DNA from: Iningainema tapete BLCC-T55
GTDB lineage: Bacteria; Cyanobacteriota; Cyanobacteriia; Cyanobacteriales; Nostocaceae
Reading direction: 5' to 3'
Length of the DNA: 64,000 nucleotides
Assembly: GCF_014698965.1 (NCBI RefSeq)
Contig: NZ_JACXAE010000034.1
Coordinates: 15,784-79,783 of the forward strand
This document shows, one piece after another, positions 9,656 to 18,017 of this stretch; position 1 is the first letter of the stretch; the number at the start of each line of letters is the position of its first letter. A model generated the notes under the pieces. The model was given only the letters and a program-made list of their open reading frames with translations. It did not search any database and was not told where the DNA came from. A program made the translations under genes and the position numbers.

Positions 9656-10231
9656 ATGAACATTGTCAAGATAAATTCACTTGCAGAAATAGACAATATT
9701 ATTGCACTCTTGTTAGGTTGGGTTGAATCGGAAATAGAAGAAGAATGCAGTCAGTTTACTCCAGGGGCAACATGGATTTATGGAGGAGATTATTATGCCA
9801 TAAAAGTAAAATTACTTTTCCCCGAAGAGGTAGTAAATGCAGGCGGTGAGTCAGAATGGACTTATGAACACGAAGACTGGTACGAAAATGGAGGCGCACC
9901 CTATTTTAGTTCCCAATGGAGTGATACAAATATTCTACTTGAAGAATGCGATCGCATGGGATTGCTGCTGGAGTGGTTCAGAAATAAAGACAACATCGGA
10001 TGTCAAATACGAAAATACGAATTTGAAAAACCAGAATTATTGATTCCAGTTGTTGCTTACACTGGCACTAATTTTAGCATTCCTAAATCAATGAGTCTTG
10101 CAACCTGTATGGCATGGCTGTTGTGGCACGGCATCAAAATTGAGTTTGAATTCGATAAGCTCACAGATAAATATTGTATAACTGGCTCAGAAATATCAAG
10201 CCAAGATATCGGCAGTCCAAATGATACATAA
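9656..10231 (+). CDS. hypothetical protein, 191 aa, possibly phage DUF2591-like
   Basis: The sequence is acidic and Trp-rich, with W at several positions near GWVESE, TWIYGG, SEWTYEHEDWYE and SSQWSD. The layout of a Tyr/Trp-rich centre followed by a C-terminal AMAWLLWHG-like helix faintly recalls phage-type DUF2591 proteins, whose members carry PTPLIAAMRCYV-like segments. The resemblance is too weak to name it. It starts with ATG at 9656 and lies alone after the insertion sequence. Confidence 0.5.
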   Translation: MNIVKINSLAEIDNIIALLLGWVESEIEEECSQFTPGATWIYGGDYYAIKVKLLFPEEVVNAGGESEWTYEHEDWYENGGAPYFSSQWSDTNILLEECDRMGLLLEWFRNKDNIGCQIRKYEFEKPELLIPVVAYTGTNFSIPKSMSLATCMAWLLWHGIKIEFEFDKLTDKYCITGSEISSQDIGSPNDT

Positions 10232-10304
10232 AGCGCACGACTCCGCCGGAACATCGTTCGAGAACTAGTAACAACTAACCAACTTTACTACCAATTACTT
10301 AAAC

Positions 10305-10437
10305 ATAAGTAGGTCGGTATGAAAAATTGTCGTTAAAGTAAGGCAGAAAGCAGAGGGCAGAGGGCATTCGGGAAGAGAGTTTTAAGCCTGTTTACGTTTT
10401 TGTACTTGCCTCTAAATTATGATGCCGACTTACTTAT
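10305..10437. repeat. MITE-like element, 133 bp with imperfect 16-bp inverted ends
   Basis: The left end ATAAGTAGGTCGGTAT (10305-10320) matches the reverse complement of the right end ATGCCGACTTACTTAT (10422-10437) at 14 of 16 positions. The interior has purine-rich gcagagggcagagggc runs and no ORF. Size, ends and lack of coding fit a miniature inverted-repeat transposable element. No clear target duplication was found. Confidence 0.55.
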
Positions 10438-10488
10438 CGCCACAATAACTAACACACCAATTCTTGAAAAAATGTTGGAATTATCCCT

Positions 10489-10707
10489 ATGGAACAAGAA
10501 GTCAAATATTTGCTAGAAGGCATCTGTACCTTCTATTGGAACGCAGACTTTTATAAATTCTGCGAAGTCTGTAACTTCGACCCTGAACATGGCTACTCAC
10601 ATGAAAAGTGGCAACAGTGGCAACAGCTAATATCGTGTATCAAAGCGTTTGACCAAAATACCCTTACCAAGCTAGTTGAAGCAGGTCACCTGCAGAAGTC
10701 GTTGTAA
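10489..10707 (+). CDS. small hypothetical protein, 72 aa
   Basis: An ATG-started 72-residue soluble protein rich in Trp, Cys and Lys, with no recognised domain. It sits 62 bases before the primase gene on the same strand, so it may be the first gene of that transcript. Length and composition look like a real small plasmid protein, but nothing identifies its function. Confidence 0.45.
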   Translation: MEQEVKYLLEGICTFYWNADFYKFCEVCNFDPEHGYSHEKWQQWQQLISCIKAFDQNTLTKLVEAGHLQKSL

Positions 10708-10769
10708 ACCACCACAGGTACTTACGCAAACGGTGCATGAGTCACTTAAACACATAAATATATGAACTC

Positions 10770-11747
10770 ATGCACGCACACGCTCAAATTCGACAGTTGG
10801 TATCTTCCCTAGACACTTTACCCGAAGAATGGCAAGTTGTCCCCACGTTCGGTAAACGTCCTTTGGGAAAAGAATGGGAGAAGAACACCTACTCTCCTAG
10901 AAAACTACAAGCCGAACTTAGCCGCCGCCGCTTTAAAGTCTGGATCAATGACAGATACATCGTCCCCACAGGCATCGCCTTGGTATGCGGACCCAATCAC
11001 CCCCAAGGGTATCTGGTAGCTATCGACTGCGACGGGGAAACCTCATGGCGAAAAATCCTGGAAATAAACGGGTTAAAGCCAGAGAAACTTGAGCAAATAA
11101 CACCCGCCGATTCACGGGAACGCGCTCAAAAATACCTTCCTCCCACAGTTGCATTTACCTCTGGCAGGAAATACCGAAGCCAGCATTTGTACCTTATTCC
11201 TGGTTTGAGAACTTGGGAGGTAAAATCTCGTAAAGTCAAAACCGGACGAGACGAACACCTAGAGTTTCGGGGCAAAAATCTTGCGTCAATTCTTCCTCCC
11301 TCCTTCCATCCAGAGGGCAGGATGTACAAATGGCTCCCCGGTTGCAGCCCGTGCGATCGCCAATTAGAGATAGCTCCCGATTGGGTAATTGCCCAGATGC
11401 TCGTCAAACAGGAGAAAGCAAGAAAGTTCAACCTACCCCAGGAAAAATACGACCGCCGTTCCGGGGTAGATATTTATGCTTGTTTATACCCGGAAATCGA
11501 GAAAAACATTCAAACCGCGCTTGCACTTCTCGAAGTGATCCACCCCCGATTTGCAGATGATTACCATTCCTGGATTCAAATAGGGATGGCACTCAAGAGC
11601 GTTAGCCCTATTTTACTTGAAGCATGGGACACCTGGAGCCAGCTATCACCTAAATACAAAATAGGCGAATGCGCTTATAAATGGCAGTCGTTTCGCCTTA
11701 CTGGCATCACGATCCGTACCTTATTCAGATTCGCCAACCTTTCTTAG
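10770..11747 (+). CDS. PrimPol-type primase/polymerase with PriCT-2 domain
   Basis: This 325-residue protein has an archaeo-eukaryotic primase (PrimPol) core. It includes the metal-binding pair in AIDCDGETS (D86 and D88), the downstream SQHLYLIPG segment with H139, and HLEFRGKNLASILPPSFH, which matches the third conserved region of bifunctional primase-polymerases. Residues 230-322 (DYHSWIQIGMALKS, then LWD-like AWDTWSQLSPKY) match a PriCT-2 domain, a primase C-terminal module found in phage and plasmid replication proteins. No helicase domain is fused, unlike many plasmid RepA/D5 proteins, so it probably makes primers for the PolB encoded at 23550. It leads directly into the PRTRC cassette, 2 bases before the next start. 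Confidence 0.85.
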   Translation: MHAHAQIRQLVSSLDTLPEEWQVVPTFGKRPLGKEWEKNTYSPRKLQAELSRRRFKVWINDRYIVPTGIALVCGPNHPQGYLVAIDCDGETSWRKILEINGLKPEKLEQITPADSRERAQKYLPPTVAFTSGRKYRSQHLYLIPGLRTWEVKSRKVKTGRDEHLEFRGKNLASILPPSFHPEGRMYKWLPGCSPCDRQLEIAPDWVIAQMLVKQEKARKFNLPQEKYDRRSGVDIYACLYPEIEKNIQTALALLEVIHPRFADDYHSWIQIGMALKSVSPILLEAWDTWSQLSPKYKIGECAYKWQSFRLTGITIRTLFRFANLS

Positions 11748-11749
11748 TC

Positions 11750-12235
11750 ATGAACAGTCAAATACAACCCAACGAAAATGTAACTAACCCAGAGGCTAGT
11801 TACAGAGATTTTAATTCAGATGCCCAGGATACCAACAATAAAGATGAAGCCTCAGATGAATCTATAAATACTGAAGCCATAAATCAAGATTCATCTAACG
11901 AGATAAGTCTGGATAATCAGAACATAAATCCTGTCCTAATTACCATTCAGGTAATACCAAATTCGGAAATAGCAATTATTTCAATTGGAATTAAGAATGC
12001 GACTCCAATTATTAAGACAATTAACAAGACTGAGTTAACATCTCATCCTATCATAAATGACTGTTTAGTGGAATTAGAAAAATATCTCCCAAAAATGTTA
12101 GCTATATGCAAGCAGAAGGAAAATCAGAACATATATCACGAACATCAGCAGTCGTCTCCATCAGTACAAAAGCGCGAATTACCTGAAAGCAAAAATAAAG
12201 CATCTAACTCTAGTAACCAACTGTCACTGTTTTAA
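11750..12235 (+). CDS. PRTRC protein E-like, with C-terminal clamp-binding motif
   Basis: I chose the ATG at 11750, two bases after the primase stop, rather than an upstream in-frame codon inside the primase. The 161-residue product has a low-complexity acidic N-terminus (about 1-60), a small beta-rich core (VLITIQVIPNSEIAIISIGI) and a basic Ser/Gln-rich tail ending SNQLSLF. Its place directly before the C, F, B, A and ThiF genes matches protein E in PRTRC cassettes, and the core is loosely similar. The last five residues are a canonical bacterial beta-clamp binding motif. The E assignment rests mainly on position. Confidence 0.55.
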   Translation: MNSQIQPNENVTNPEASYRDFNSDAQDTNNKDEASDESINTEAINQDSSNEISLDNQNINPVLITIQVIPNSEIAIISIGIKNATPIIKTINKTELTSHPIINDCLVELEKYLPKMLAICKQKENQNIYHEHQQSSPSVQKRELPESKNKASNSSNQLSLF

Positions 12236-12243
12236 CAACTATT

Positions 12244-12681
12244 ATGAAATATATTGCACACATTGAAGGACAGCAAATCCTACTAGATGAAACAATTGCC
12301 TCTGACGATAATACACTTAAAACAGCTATTAGCGTCTACTTTCCAGAGTATGCTAATGCCGAAATCGAACGACAAACAACTGATGACACGGTTTCAATTC
12401 GGCTGGTAAAGAAAGCAGGTACTAAGGGTAATCTAATTCAAGAAGTAACAATACAGCAGTTGCGAGAATCCCCCTTTGAAGTAAATCCTGCACTAAAGTT
12501 AGCGTGGCAGTTAAAACTTCTAGAAATAAAAAATCAAATTACTCTCTCAGGTTTAATCGCAATACAGCCTGAAATAGACCTCGCAATAAAATCGGCTCAA
12601 AGCTGGGAAACTTACACAGAAAAAGTAACCCAAAGCCTTAAGCAGCAACCCGCAGCCACAAGTAAATATCCCGTACTGTAA
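12244..12681 (+). CDS. PRTRC system protein C (N-terminal domain) with extension
   Basis: Residues 1-60 align with PRTRC protein C: the pattern YFPEYANAEIE, then a short beta segment ending KKAGTKG, parallels YPELTNAEIEGP...RRAVGTKG of the family. The family is only about 70 residues long, so the additional 80 residues here (helical, ending PAATSKYPVL) are an extension. Protein C is small and beta-rich. In related cassettes with E1, E2 and JAB genes a ubiquitin-like beta-grasp protein is expected, and C is a candidate for it, but this is inference. No C-terminal di-glycine is present. It lies 8 bases after the E-like gene. Confidence 0.7.
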   Translation: MKYIAHIEGQQILLDETIASDDNTLKTAISVYFPEYANAEIERQTTDDTVSIRLVKKAGTKGNLIQEVTIQQLRESPFEVNPALKLAWQLKLLEIKNQITLSGLIAIQPEIDLAIKSAQSWETYTEKVTQSLKQQPAATSKYPVL

Positions 12682-12691
12682 TAACATGTGC

Positions 12692-12713
12692 TAAGCCGCA
12701 CGATAGCGGCTTA
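12692..12713 (+). other. intercistronic hairpin before the protein F gene
   Basis: TAAGCCGC (12692-12699) pairs with GCGGCTTA (12706-12713) around a 6-base loop, ending 6 bases before the ATG at 12720. The tail ctattt is too poor in T for a strong terminator, so an attenuator or translation-control role is possible. Confidence 0.6.
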
Positions 12714-12719
12714 CTATTT

Positions 12720-13448
12720 ATGCTTACCAACATACACTCATTCAAAATACCAATTACTTGTTTAACAGCGACTATCTACCTTGAAAATCTCTCCCAACGA
12801 GTAAATATCTTAAGTCTGTACCAAAAAATATTCCCAGAACATTGGTTAGAATCATCCATGACTATTGATCAACACTCGCATCGAGAAAGTGCTTACATTG
12901 ATAGAGAAATTGAGTTTATTCGACTGGTTAATGAACATCTATTTCCAATCGAGTACATCGACGATATAGAGTTTAGTCCCGATCGTAGTAATATCCCAAT
13001 ATCACCACAAAAACCTGAGTGGTGGTACGAAGATTTTGAGGATATAGAATACTTTGAAAAGTTCCTCCTCTCACTTATGGGACAAGGGTACAATCTCGAC
13101 GAATGGGAAGTACATTTTGGTTTTACTCCTGAATGTATAACACCAGCAGAAGATATCTATCCCGACTCGCTTACTAAACTATGCCGTTGCTACAAAAGCC
13201 CACTTCAACATCTAGTTACAGCCATACGAATTATCGATTACTCAACTGAGAATATCTGGTTAGATGTTACGTATGAGACAAGCGACTGGCTAGAGTGGAC
13301 TTACGAAAATGTTATGTTTCTCGCTCAAAAGTGGCTTGAAGCTGTATTGATGATGGAAAACTCAAATGCACTTGCCCATCTTATAGAAACATCTCTGACT
13401 GCCCGAAAAACAATAGTTAAACTCTGGAACCAAGCATCAGAACTATGA
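12720..13448 (+). CDS. PRTRC system protein F-like
   Basis: A 242-residue protein between the C and B genes, the usual place of protein F. The C-terminal half (IRIIDYSTENIWLDVTYE, then WLEWTYENVMFLAQKW and a closing TIVKLWNQA) resembles the family pattern of a WLD-TYE core followed by a helical end. The N-terminal half is unremarkable. No function is known for F in any cassette that I recall. Its stop overlaps the B start (ATGA), so the two are probably translationally coupled. Confidence 0.65.
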   Translation: MLTNIHSFKIPITCLTATIYLENLSQRVNILSLYQKIFPEHWLESSMTIDQHSHRESAYIDREIEFIRLVNEHLFPIEYIDDIEFSPDRSNIPISPQKPEWWYEDFEDIEYFEKFLLSLMGQGYNLDEWEVHFGFTPECITPAEDIYPDSLTKLCRCYKSPLQHLVTAIRIIDYSTENIWLDVTYETSDWLEWTYENVMFLAQKWLEAVLMMENSNALAHLIETSLTARKTIVKLWNQASEL

Positions 13449-14215
13449 ATACTGATATCAATATATTGCCAATAATCGACTTAGAAAATATCTCTCAAAG
13501 TCTTCTTGCAAGTATTCCCCAGTCCGAGTTAATCGCGCAATTAATTATTCTCAAGGGGCAATTTATCTTAGTCGAACACGAAGGTAAAAAATGCAGTTAC
13601 AAATTCCTTTCCCCCGAAGCGGTAGAAAAAGCTTTCACGAGTAAAACTGCTACATCTGGATGGCTTCCTAGTAACACGGTTTGGTGGGGGAGAACTCCAG
13701 CAGGGGAAGCAATAATTCAGTTTTACCCTCCCCAAAAGTACCAAATCCAACTTGTAGGAGAGGACATTGCCGTGGGCGGGGAACCCGACTTGAGGCAAGT
13801 GTCCGTTGAGGAAATAAAGATAATTACTGTCCCAATGCCGGCATTCCTATTTGCAGGATGTGGTAGTAAATATTACCTGTGGGCTGTTAAAGGAAAGGTA
13901 TTTAAACCAGACGCTCAATTGTACAAGCCACCCCTACCTAACGTCCGCGACGACTCTAGCATCTGCTTTGGAGAAAACTCTCCCGGTGCGTGCAGTGCTA
14001 ACACCATCATCCAAACCTGGGAGTTGTTTTGGAAATCGCCCTTTAACAGGGACTTGGCTCAAGGAAAGTCAAAAACCCATCCCAACGATATCTGCTGTTC
14101 CCTAGTCAGCTTACACGAGTCAAAAGCCAAGTCTTACCCTTCAAGCGACTTAGTTCCCCTTCAAAGCTGGAAATTTAAAACCCCATTCGACATTATCAAC
14201 CAACTGTTCAGTTAG
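13445..14215 (+). CDS. PRTRC system protein B (prokaryotic E2-like, family D)
   Basis: The 256-residue protein shows clear PRTRC B signatures: GWLPSNTVWWGRTPAGE (about 76-92), the VPMPAFLFAGCGSKYYLWAV segment, then LYKPPLPNVRDDSSICFG and W..FW.SPFN near the end. Protein B has been placed among divergent bacterial E2-like ubiquitin-conjugating folds. The Cys in SSICFGENSPGACSAN (near 175-190) are candidate catalytic positions. It overlaps F upstream by 4 bases and is followed after 3 bases by protein A, so it is mid-operon. Confidence 0.85.
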   Translation: MNTDINILPIIDLENISQSLLASIPQSELIAQLIILKGQFILVEHEGKKCSYKFLSPEAVEKAFTSKTATSGWLPSNTVWWGRTPAGEAIIQFYPPQKYQIQLVGEDIAVGGEPDLRQVSVEEIKIITVPMPAFLFAGCGSKYYLWAVKGKVFKPDAQLYKPPLPNVRDDSSICFGENSPGACSANTIIQTWELFWKSPFNRDLAQGKSKTHPNDICCSLVSLHESKAKSYPSSDLVPLQSWKFKTPFDIINQLFS

Positions 14216-14218
14216 CCC

Positions 14219-14815
14219 ATGAATCCTTTTATCGGTTATCACCTCGCCACAAGTCACAATCTTCTTTCCTACAGCCAAAAACTCCAAGAATACTGGCTTG
14301 CATCAAACGGTCTTTTCGTGCGATCGCACCGCCGCGAGTTAGAGGTTTGTCTGCAAATTGCCCTGACTCAGATTGCTGGACTACAACCCATTGAACCGTA
14401 CTTCCGCCTGATAGTCCCAAAAGTCAAGAGCCAGATAATCACGGACATCATTAACACTGCTACTATCAACCAAGAGCAGGAAATCCTTTTCTACCTGGGT
14501 GTGGCAAATAACCAATGGTGGTTCCATACCCCGTTGCAGACAGCTTCCTCAACCCAAGTCGCATCCCTAGAAAGTTCACTCTCACAAACCTATACAGAAG
14601 CGCTAGTAGAAATACACAGTCATGGAAATCTAGCAGCTTACCCTTCAAGTACTGATAATGAGGAGGAAAGAGGGAAATTTCGAGTGTTCGCCATCATCGG
14701 TACGCTTGATGCCACTCCCACAATCTATACCCGTATCGGGATCTACAATCACTTCTTTCCAATCGACTCCAATTTAATATTTGAAATCCCGGCTCACATT
14801 ATATGCTTGAACTAA
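14219..14815 (+). CDS. PRTRC system protein A, JAB/JAMM peptidase-like
   Basis: The C-terminal half contains LVEIHSHGNLAAYPSSTD, a complete JAMM metal site of form H-x-H-x7-S-x2-D: H133, H135, S143 and D146. JAB proteins cleave isopeptide or C-terminal bonds of ubiquitin-like proteins, so this is the candidate deconjugase or processing enzyme of the cassette. The remaining residues (GKFRVFAIIGTLDATPTIYTRIGIY) match the family. Its last 13 bases overlap the ThiF gene. The intact motif argues for real enzymatic activity. Confidence 0.9.
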   Translation: MNPFIGYHLATSHNLLSYSQKLQEYWLASNGLFVRSHRRELEVCLQIALTQIAGLQPIEPYFRLIVPKVKSQIITDIINTATINQEQEILFYLGVANNQWWFHTPLQTASSTQVASLESSLSQTYTEALVEIHSHGNLAAYPSSTDNEEERGKFRVFAIIGTLDATPTIYTRIGIYNHFFPIDSNLIFEIPAHIICLN

Positions 14816-15642
14816 CTGCTTACCAACAGGCTTTACCAGTTCTACCCCAGCGCCACACTCGTATCAACTTTATCCTAGTCGGAGCAGGAGGTACAGGAGG
14901 GTATCTTGCAGAAGACTTATGCAGGATTATCCTACAACTTCAACAAACCGGGAAAGAGGTAAGCTTTACCATCGTCGATGGCGATACCGTCTCAACCGAA
15001 AACACTATCCGTCAAAATTACCAACCAGCAGAGGTTGGACTATTCAAGGCAGATACACTTGCCTTAAAATGCAGCGCCAGGTATGGGATTGAAATTACAG
15101 CTATTTGCGACTGGTTTGAAGAAGAGATTGTCCACGCCACCAGTTCGTGGAACAGCCTAACAGTAATTATTGGTTGTGTCGATAACGCCGCCGCCAGGGA
15201 CAAAATACATTCGGTTTTGAAACTAAACAACGCTAAAGAACCAGCATCACTATTTTGGCTAGATTGTGGTAATACCAGTCACTCCGGACAAATAGTAGTT
15301 GGAACCCACTCCGATTTTGATATTCTGCGGGCTTGTGATAATCCAGATAATCCTAAATTCTGGTTGCATCTTCCCCAACCGACGCTAGTTCATCCCGAAT
15401 TGTTAGTCCCCTTACCAGAAGAACTTACCAGCAACAACCTTTCCTGTGCCGAAATCCAAGCACGAAACTACCAATCCCTATTCATCAACCGGATGACAAG
15501 CGCGATCGCTGCTCAATACCTGCTAGAGTTAACCCTAACTGGAGGACTGAAAAAGTTCGCCAGCTACTTTGACTTGAAAGCAATGTCAACCCGCAGTCTA
15601 TACACCAGCATAGACAACCTTAAAAAATATCACGCTCCATAA
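14803..15642 (+). CDS. PRTRC system ThiF/E1-like adenylating enzyme
   Basis: The Rossmann nucleotide motif GAGGTGG at 27-33, the VDGDTVSTENTIRQNY segment (Asp for ATP/Mg, the R-Q-N of the E1 fold) and the GCVDNAAARDKIH region are all typical of ThiF/MoeB/E1 proteins. No Cys-x-x-Cys zinc pairs are evident, as in other PRTRC ThiF proteins. E1-like enzymes adenylate the C-terminus of a ubiquitin-like protein. With B and A it makes an E1-E2-JAB set, probably acting on a cassette or replisome protein, which is inference. It is the last gene of the PRTRC operon: a hairpin follows its stop. Confidence 0.9.
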   Translation: MLELTAYQQALPVLPQRHTRINFILVGAGGTGGYLAEDLCRIILQLQQTGKEVSFTIVDGDTVSTENTIRQNYQPAEVGLFKADTLALKCSARYGIEITAICDWFEEEIVHATSSWNSLTVIIGCVDNAAARDKIHSVLKLNNAKEPASLFWLDCGNTSHSGQIVVGTHSDFDILRACDNPDNPKFWLHLPQPTLVHPELLVPLPEELTSNNLSCAEIQARNYQSLFINRMTSAIAAQYLLELTLTGGLKKFASYFDLKAMSTRSLYTSIDNLKKYHAP

Positions 15643-15666
15643 AGAAACCACCACTCTAAGCTAACG

Positions 15667-15695
15667 CAAACTGTCCTAAAAGTTTGGACAGTTTG
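15667..15695 (+). other. perfect hairpin directly abutting the next start codon
   Basis: CAAACTGTCC (15667-15676) and GGACAGTTTG (15686-15695) form a 10-bp perfect stem with a 9-base loop. The ATG at 15697 begins one base later and no ordinary Shine-Dalgarno is visible, so the stem would hide the start region. This could control translation of the nuclease gene, or act as the operon end. Confidence 0.65.
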
Positions 15696-15696
15696 T

Positions 15697-16386
15697 ATGA
15701 ATCGGTTTAACCATCAACTATTGGAAATTCTTGAGGAAAACCCAGAGTTTGCCGAAGCTAAATACTCACATTATATCAGAGGAAATTCGGAAATAGCTGG
15801 AAGTCAATTTAATCTAATCATGCAGCAGATTGGATTAGGACTTCCAGTAGAACCTTTCTTAAAAGCATATCCTCAGATTGCTAACTGGGTAGATAAAGTC
15901 AAACCATTTCTCAATCTTCCTGGTAGCAAACAATGGAACGCAGAATTACAATACTACTACCAGTCTAACATAATTTACAGTCAATATGACCTAGTAATTT
16001 ACGCAGAAAATCAGGTAATTGGATTCGACTGGACTATCCAAAAACCTACAAAATTTGAAATGCTAGAGTCTAGATACCAAACGCAACTTAGGTTATTCCT
16101 CCTACAGCAGAAAACAACTTTGAACTACGATGCAATCTCACTCATCTACCTATTTGTAAATAGCGATGACTTTCCTATTTATCAGTTCACTTACTCTAAA
16201 GCCAGACATACTGCTTTTAAAGAAAGATTAGAAAGAACTCTTGCCCCATTTACAGAACAGGCAGGGAAAGAAACCGTAAGTGATAAAACACTCCTAGAAA
16301 AACATAATGAAAACCTCCAGAAACTATTCAGGCAAGAAATAACTGGTGAAGAATATCTTGCCACTATCCCAGAAGTTGAAATATGA
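15697..16386 (+). CDS. PD-(D/E)XK nuclease-like protein
   Basis: The middle of this 229-residue protein has the layout of a RecB/Cas4-type nuclease: an acidic residue in NAELQYYYQS, then YDLVIYAENQVIGFDWTIQK, where the Asp of YDLV and the D-x-x-x-K of DWTIQK fit the catalytic D...(D/E)xK arrangement, and a following QTQLRLFLL helix similar to the Q-motif of RecB nucleases. It is cotranslated with the next gene (ATGA overlap). Its position beside polymerase and methyltransferase genes suggests DNA processing or repair during plasmid replication. Confidence 0.7.
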   Translation: MNRFNHQLLEILEENPEFAEAKYSHYIRGNSEIAGSQFNLIMQQIGLGLPVEPFLKAYPQIANWVDKVKPFLNLPGSKQWNAELQYYYQSNIIYSQYDLVIYAENQVIGFDWTIQKPTKFEMLESRYQTQLRLFLLQQKTTLNYDAISLIYLFVNSDDFPIYQFTYSKARHTAFKERLERTLAPFTEQAGKETVSDKTLLEKHNENLQKLFRQEITGEEYLATIPEVEI

Positions 16387-16724
16387 ACAAAGCATTAGAA
16401 ATTACCAAAATAGAACTAACACCCGACGGTTGGACATTCAATCTCCTCTCCCGTCGGGTAGGAACAATCACTAATCCTTTAGGCGTTCGCAAAACCACTT
16501 ATTTTGGTTTTGATGATGAAAATCAAGCGCAAAAGTTTCAACAATGGCTGAAGAGGAAAAATAAATGCAGCGATGCCGTTATTCGCCAGTCAGAACGCCT
16601 CAAAACTTTATTTGAGGTAAAAGCCTGGAATGTACCAACTGAACTAATTATTGAGTGCGCCCTCAAAGATTTAAAGGAACAGACTAATGCAACTATCCTT
16701 ATTCAGTCTACCACAACAAGATAG
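16383..16724 (+). CDS. hypothetical protein, 113 aa
   Basis: The start overlaps the nuclease stop by four bases and its end overlaps the methyltransferase start by 38, so it sits in a tight three-gene unit. The N-terminal half is beta-rich (TPDGWTFNLLSRRVG, then TTYFGFDDENQAQKFQQWLK) and the rest helical. No family is recognised. It may be an accessory subunit of the neighbouring nuclease or methyltransferase. Confidence 0.6.
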   Translation: MNKALEITKIELTPDGWTFNLLSRRVGTITNPLGVRKTTYFGFDDENQAQKFQQWLKRKNKCSDAVIRQSERLKTLFEVKAWNVPTELIIECALKDLKEQTNATILIQSTTTR

Positions 16725-17733
16725 TTTCGGCTTCGACATTTTCAACATTCCCGACACCAAAAAAGCCGAAAAGCTACGGGAACTTGCAGCCCAGATGCAA
16801 TCAATTATTGATCAAAAGAAAAACCCAGCTATCGGGAATCAAAGGGCGACACACCGCCGGAAAACCATTGCCCAAGGAATTATCCAAGAAGGCATCGAAC
16901 TAGAGACTATCCAATCTTGGATAAAGGCGATCGCACAAATGTGGGAAGCTGGAAATACCCCACCTGTGCTGCGCGGCTTCTACCAAAAATCACAGGTAGA
17001 AGCACTGTATAGAATTTCTCAGAGAAAAAACACAACCCAGGAAATACAAGCAATTTTCAATGAAGAGAATTATCAGAGTTGGCTAAAATCACTCAGTCGT
17101 GCAGGTTTACACACAGCAAGCGAAATTGTATCTGCAATAGAAGAGATTCAGCAGATAGTAAAACCTGAAGAAATCGATACCACCAAACAACAACTTAACA
17201 AGCTTGAGTTGGAAATCATTGGAATGAAATCTGGAGATTTCTTCCCTACTCCTGAATCAGTTTGTCAGCGGCTTATTGAACTTGCGGATATTCAACCAAA
17301 CTGGCGCATTTTGGAACCGAGTGCTGGTAGCGGAAGCATAGCTTATTGTATTACTAATTACCCAAATGTTCAACTAGAAGTAGTTGAAATTAACCCGACA
17401 TTGCGACAAATTCTTGAACTCAAAGGGTTTAATCTGGTAGGAAAAAACTTTCTAGAGTTTAACCCTAACCATTTATACAATGCCTGCATCATGAATCCCC
17501 CATTTTGTGAAATTGAAGAACACATCTATCACGCTTGGAAGTTGATATGTCGTAAAGGGATTCTCATCTCAATCGTACCAGAATCAGTCTTCTTTAACCG
17601 AAAGTATAAAGCTTTTAAGGAGTGGTTATATTCAAGAAACACTTACGATGAGAAATTGGAGAAAGAAGCATTTCTCCAGTCAAATAATCCAACTGGTGTA
17701 GCTACTAGAATCATCAAAATTATCAAGCCATAA
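16687..17733 (+). CDS. class I adenine-specific DNA methyltransferase with N-terminal clamp-binding motif
   Basis: Motif I is EPSAGSGS (210-217) and motif IV is NPPF (270-273), the N6-adenine signature. The preceding DFFPTPESVCQRLIELA is typical of type I/III-like and plasmid methyltransferases. Residues 1-200 are helical, and the extreme N-terminus reads MQLSLF, a clamp-binding motif. This suggests methylation coupled to replication rather than a restriction system: no specificity or restriction subunit is nearby. Binding to the clamp encoded at 19486 is inference from the motif. A terminator follows. Confidence 0.85.
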   Translation: MQLSLFSLPQQDSFGFDIFNIPDTKKAEKLRELAAQMQSIIDQKKNPAIGNQRATHRRKTIAQGIIQEGIELETIQSWIKAIAQMWEAGNTPPVLRGFYQKSQVEALYRISQRKNTTQEIQAIFNEENYQSWLKSLSRAGLHTASEIVSAIEEIQQIVKPEEIDTTKQQLNKLELEIIGMKSGDFFPTPESVCQRLIELADIQPNWRILEPSAGSGSIAYCITNYPNVQLEVVEINPTLRQILELKGFNLVGKNFLEFNPNHLYNACIMNPPFCEIEEHIYHAWKLICRKGILISIVPESVFFNRKYKAFKEWLYSRNTYDEKLEKEAFLQSNNPTGVATRIIKIIKP

Positions 17734-17739
17734 AAGAAA

Positions 17740-17775
17740 AAAAGGCAGTCAGAATAATCTAACTGCCTTTTGTTA
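17740..17775 (+). terminator. terminator after the methyltransferase gene
   Basis: A 14-bp stem with one mismatch (17740-17753 with 17758-17771) and a four-base loop ends in TTTTGTTAT. It separates the nuclease-methyltransferase unit from the small genes downstream. Confidence 0.8.
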
Positions 17776-17794
17776 TATAACTGAGGCATCAAAC

Positions 17795-18010
17795 ATGTAC
17801 TACAAACGCATGGCATATTGCCAATTAGAAGACAAGTTCGTTACATATATATTTCCTGTATCGGGAGGGCATATTAGGTACAAAATTCTCAACCAATCGG
17901 AGATGAAAACAGCTATTTTTCAATGCAATAAAGCCGGATGGAAAGTCATCAATGCTACTAATTTAGTAAATAAAATGCTAGAACCAGTACTATTTAAATC
18001 TAGAAGATAA
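17795..18010 (+). CDS. small hypothetical protein, 71 aa
   Basis: An ATG at 17795 is preceded by gagg at a suitable distance. The product is basic, Tyr-rich and beta-like at its N-terminus (YCQLEDKFVTYIFPVSGG), with no recognised family. Eight bases separate it from the next small gene, so the two probably share a transcript. Confidence 0.55.
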   Translation: MYYKRMAYCQLEDKFVTYIFPVSGGHIRYKILNQSEMKTAIFQCNKAGWKVINATNLVNKMLEPVLFKSRR

Positions 18011-18017
18011 GGAAAAT

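Noticed and set aside
16687-17733. Type I or IIG restriction-modification system
   Set aside because: No specificity or restriction subunit nearby; the clamp motif points to replication-linked methylation.
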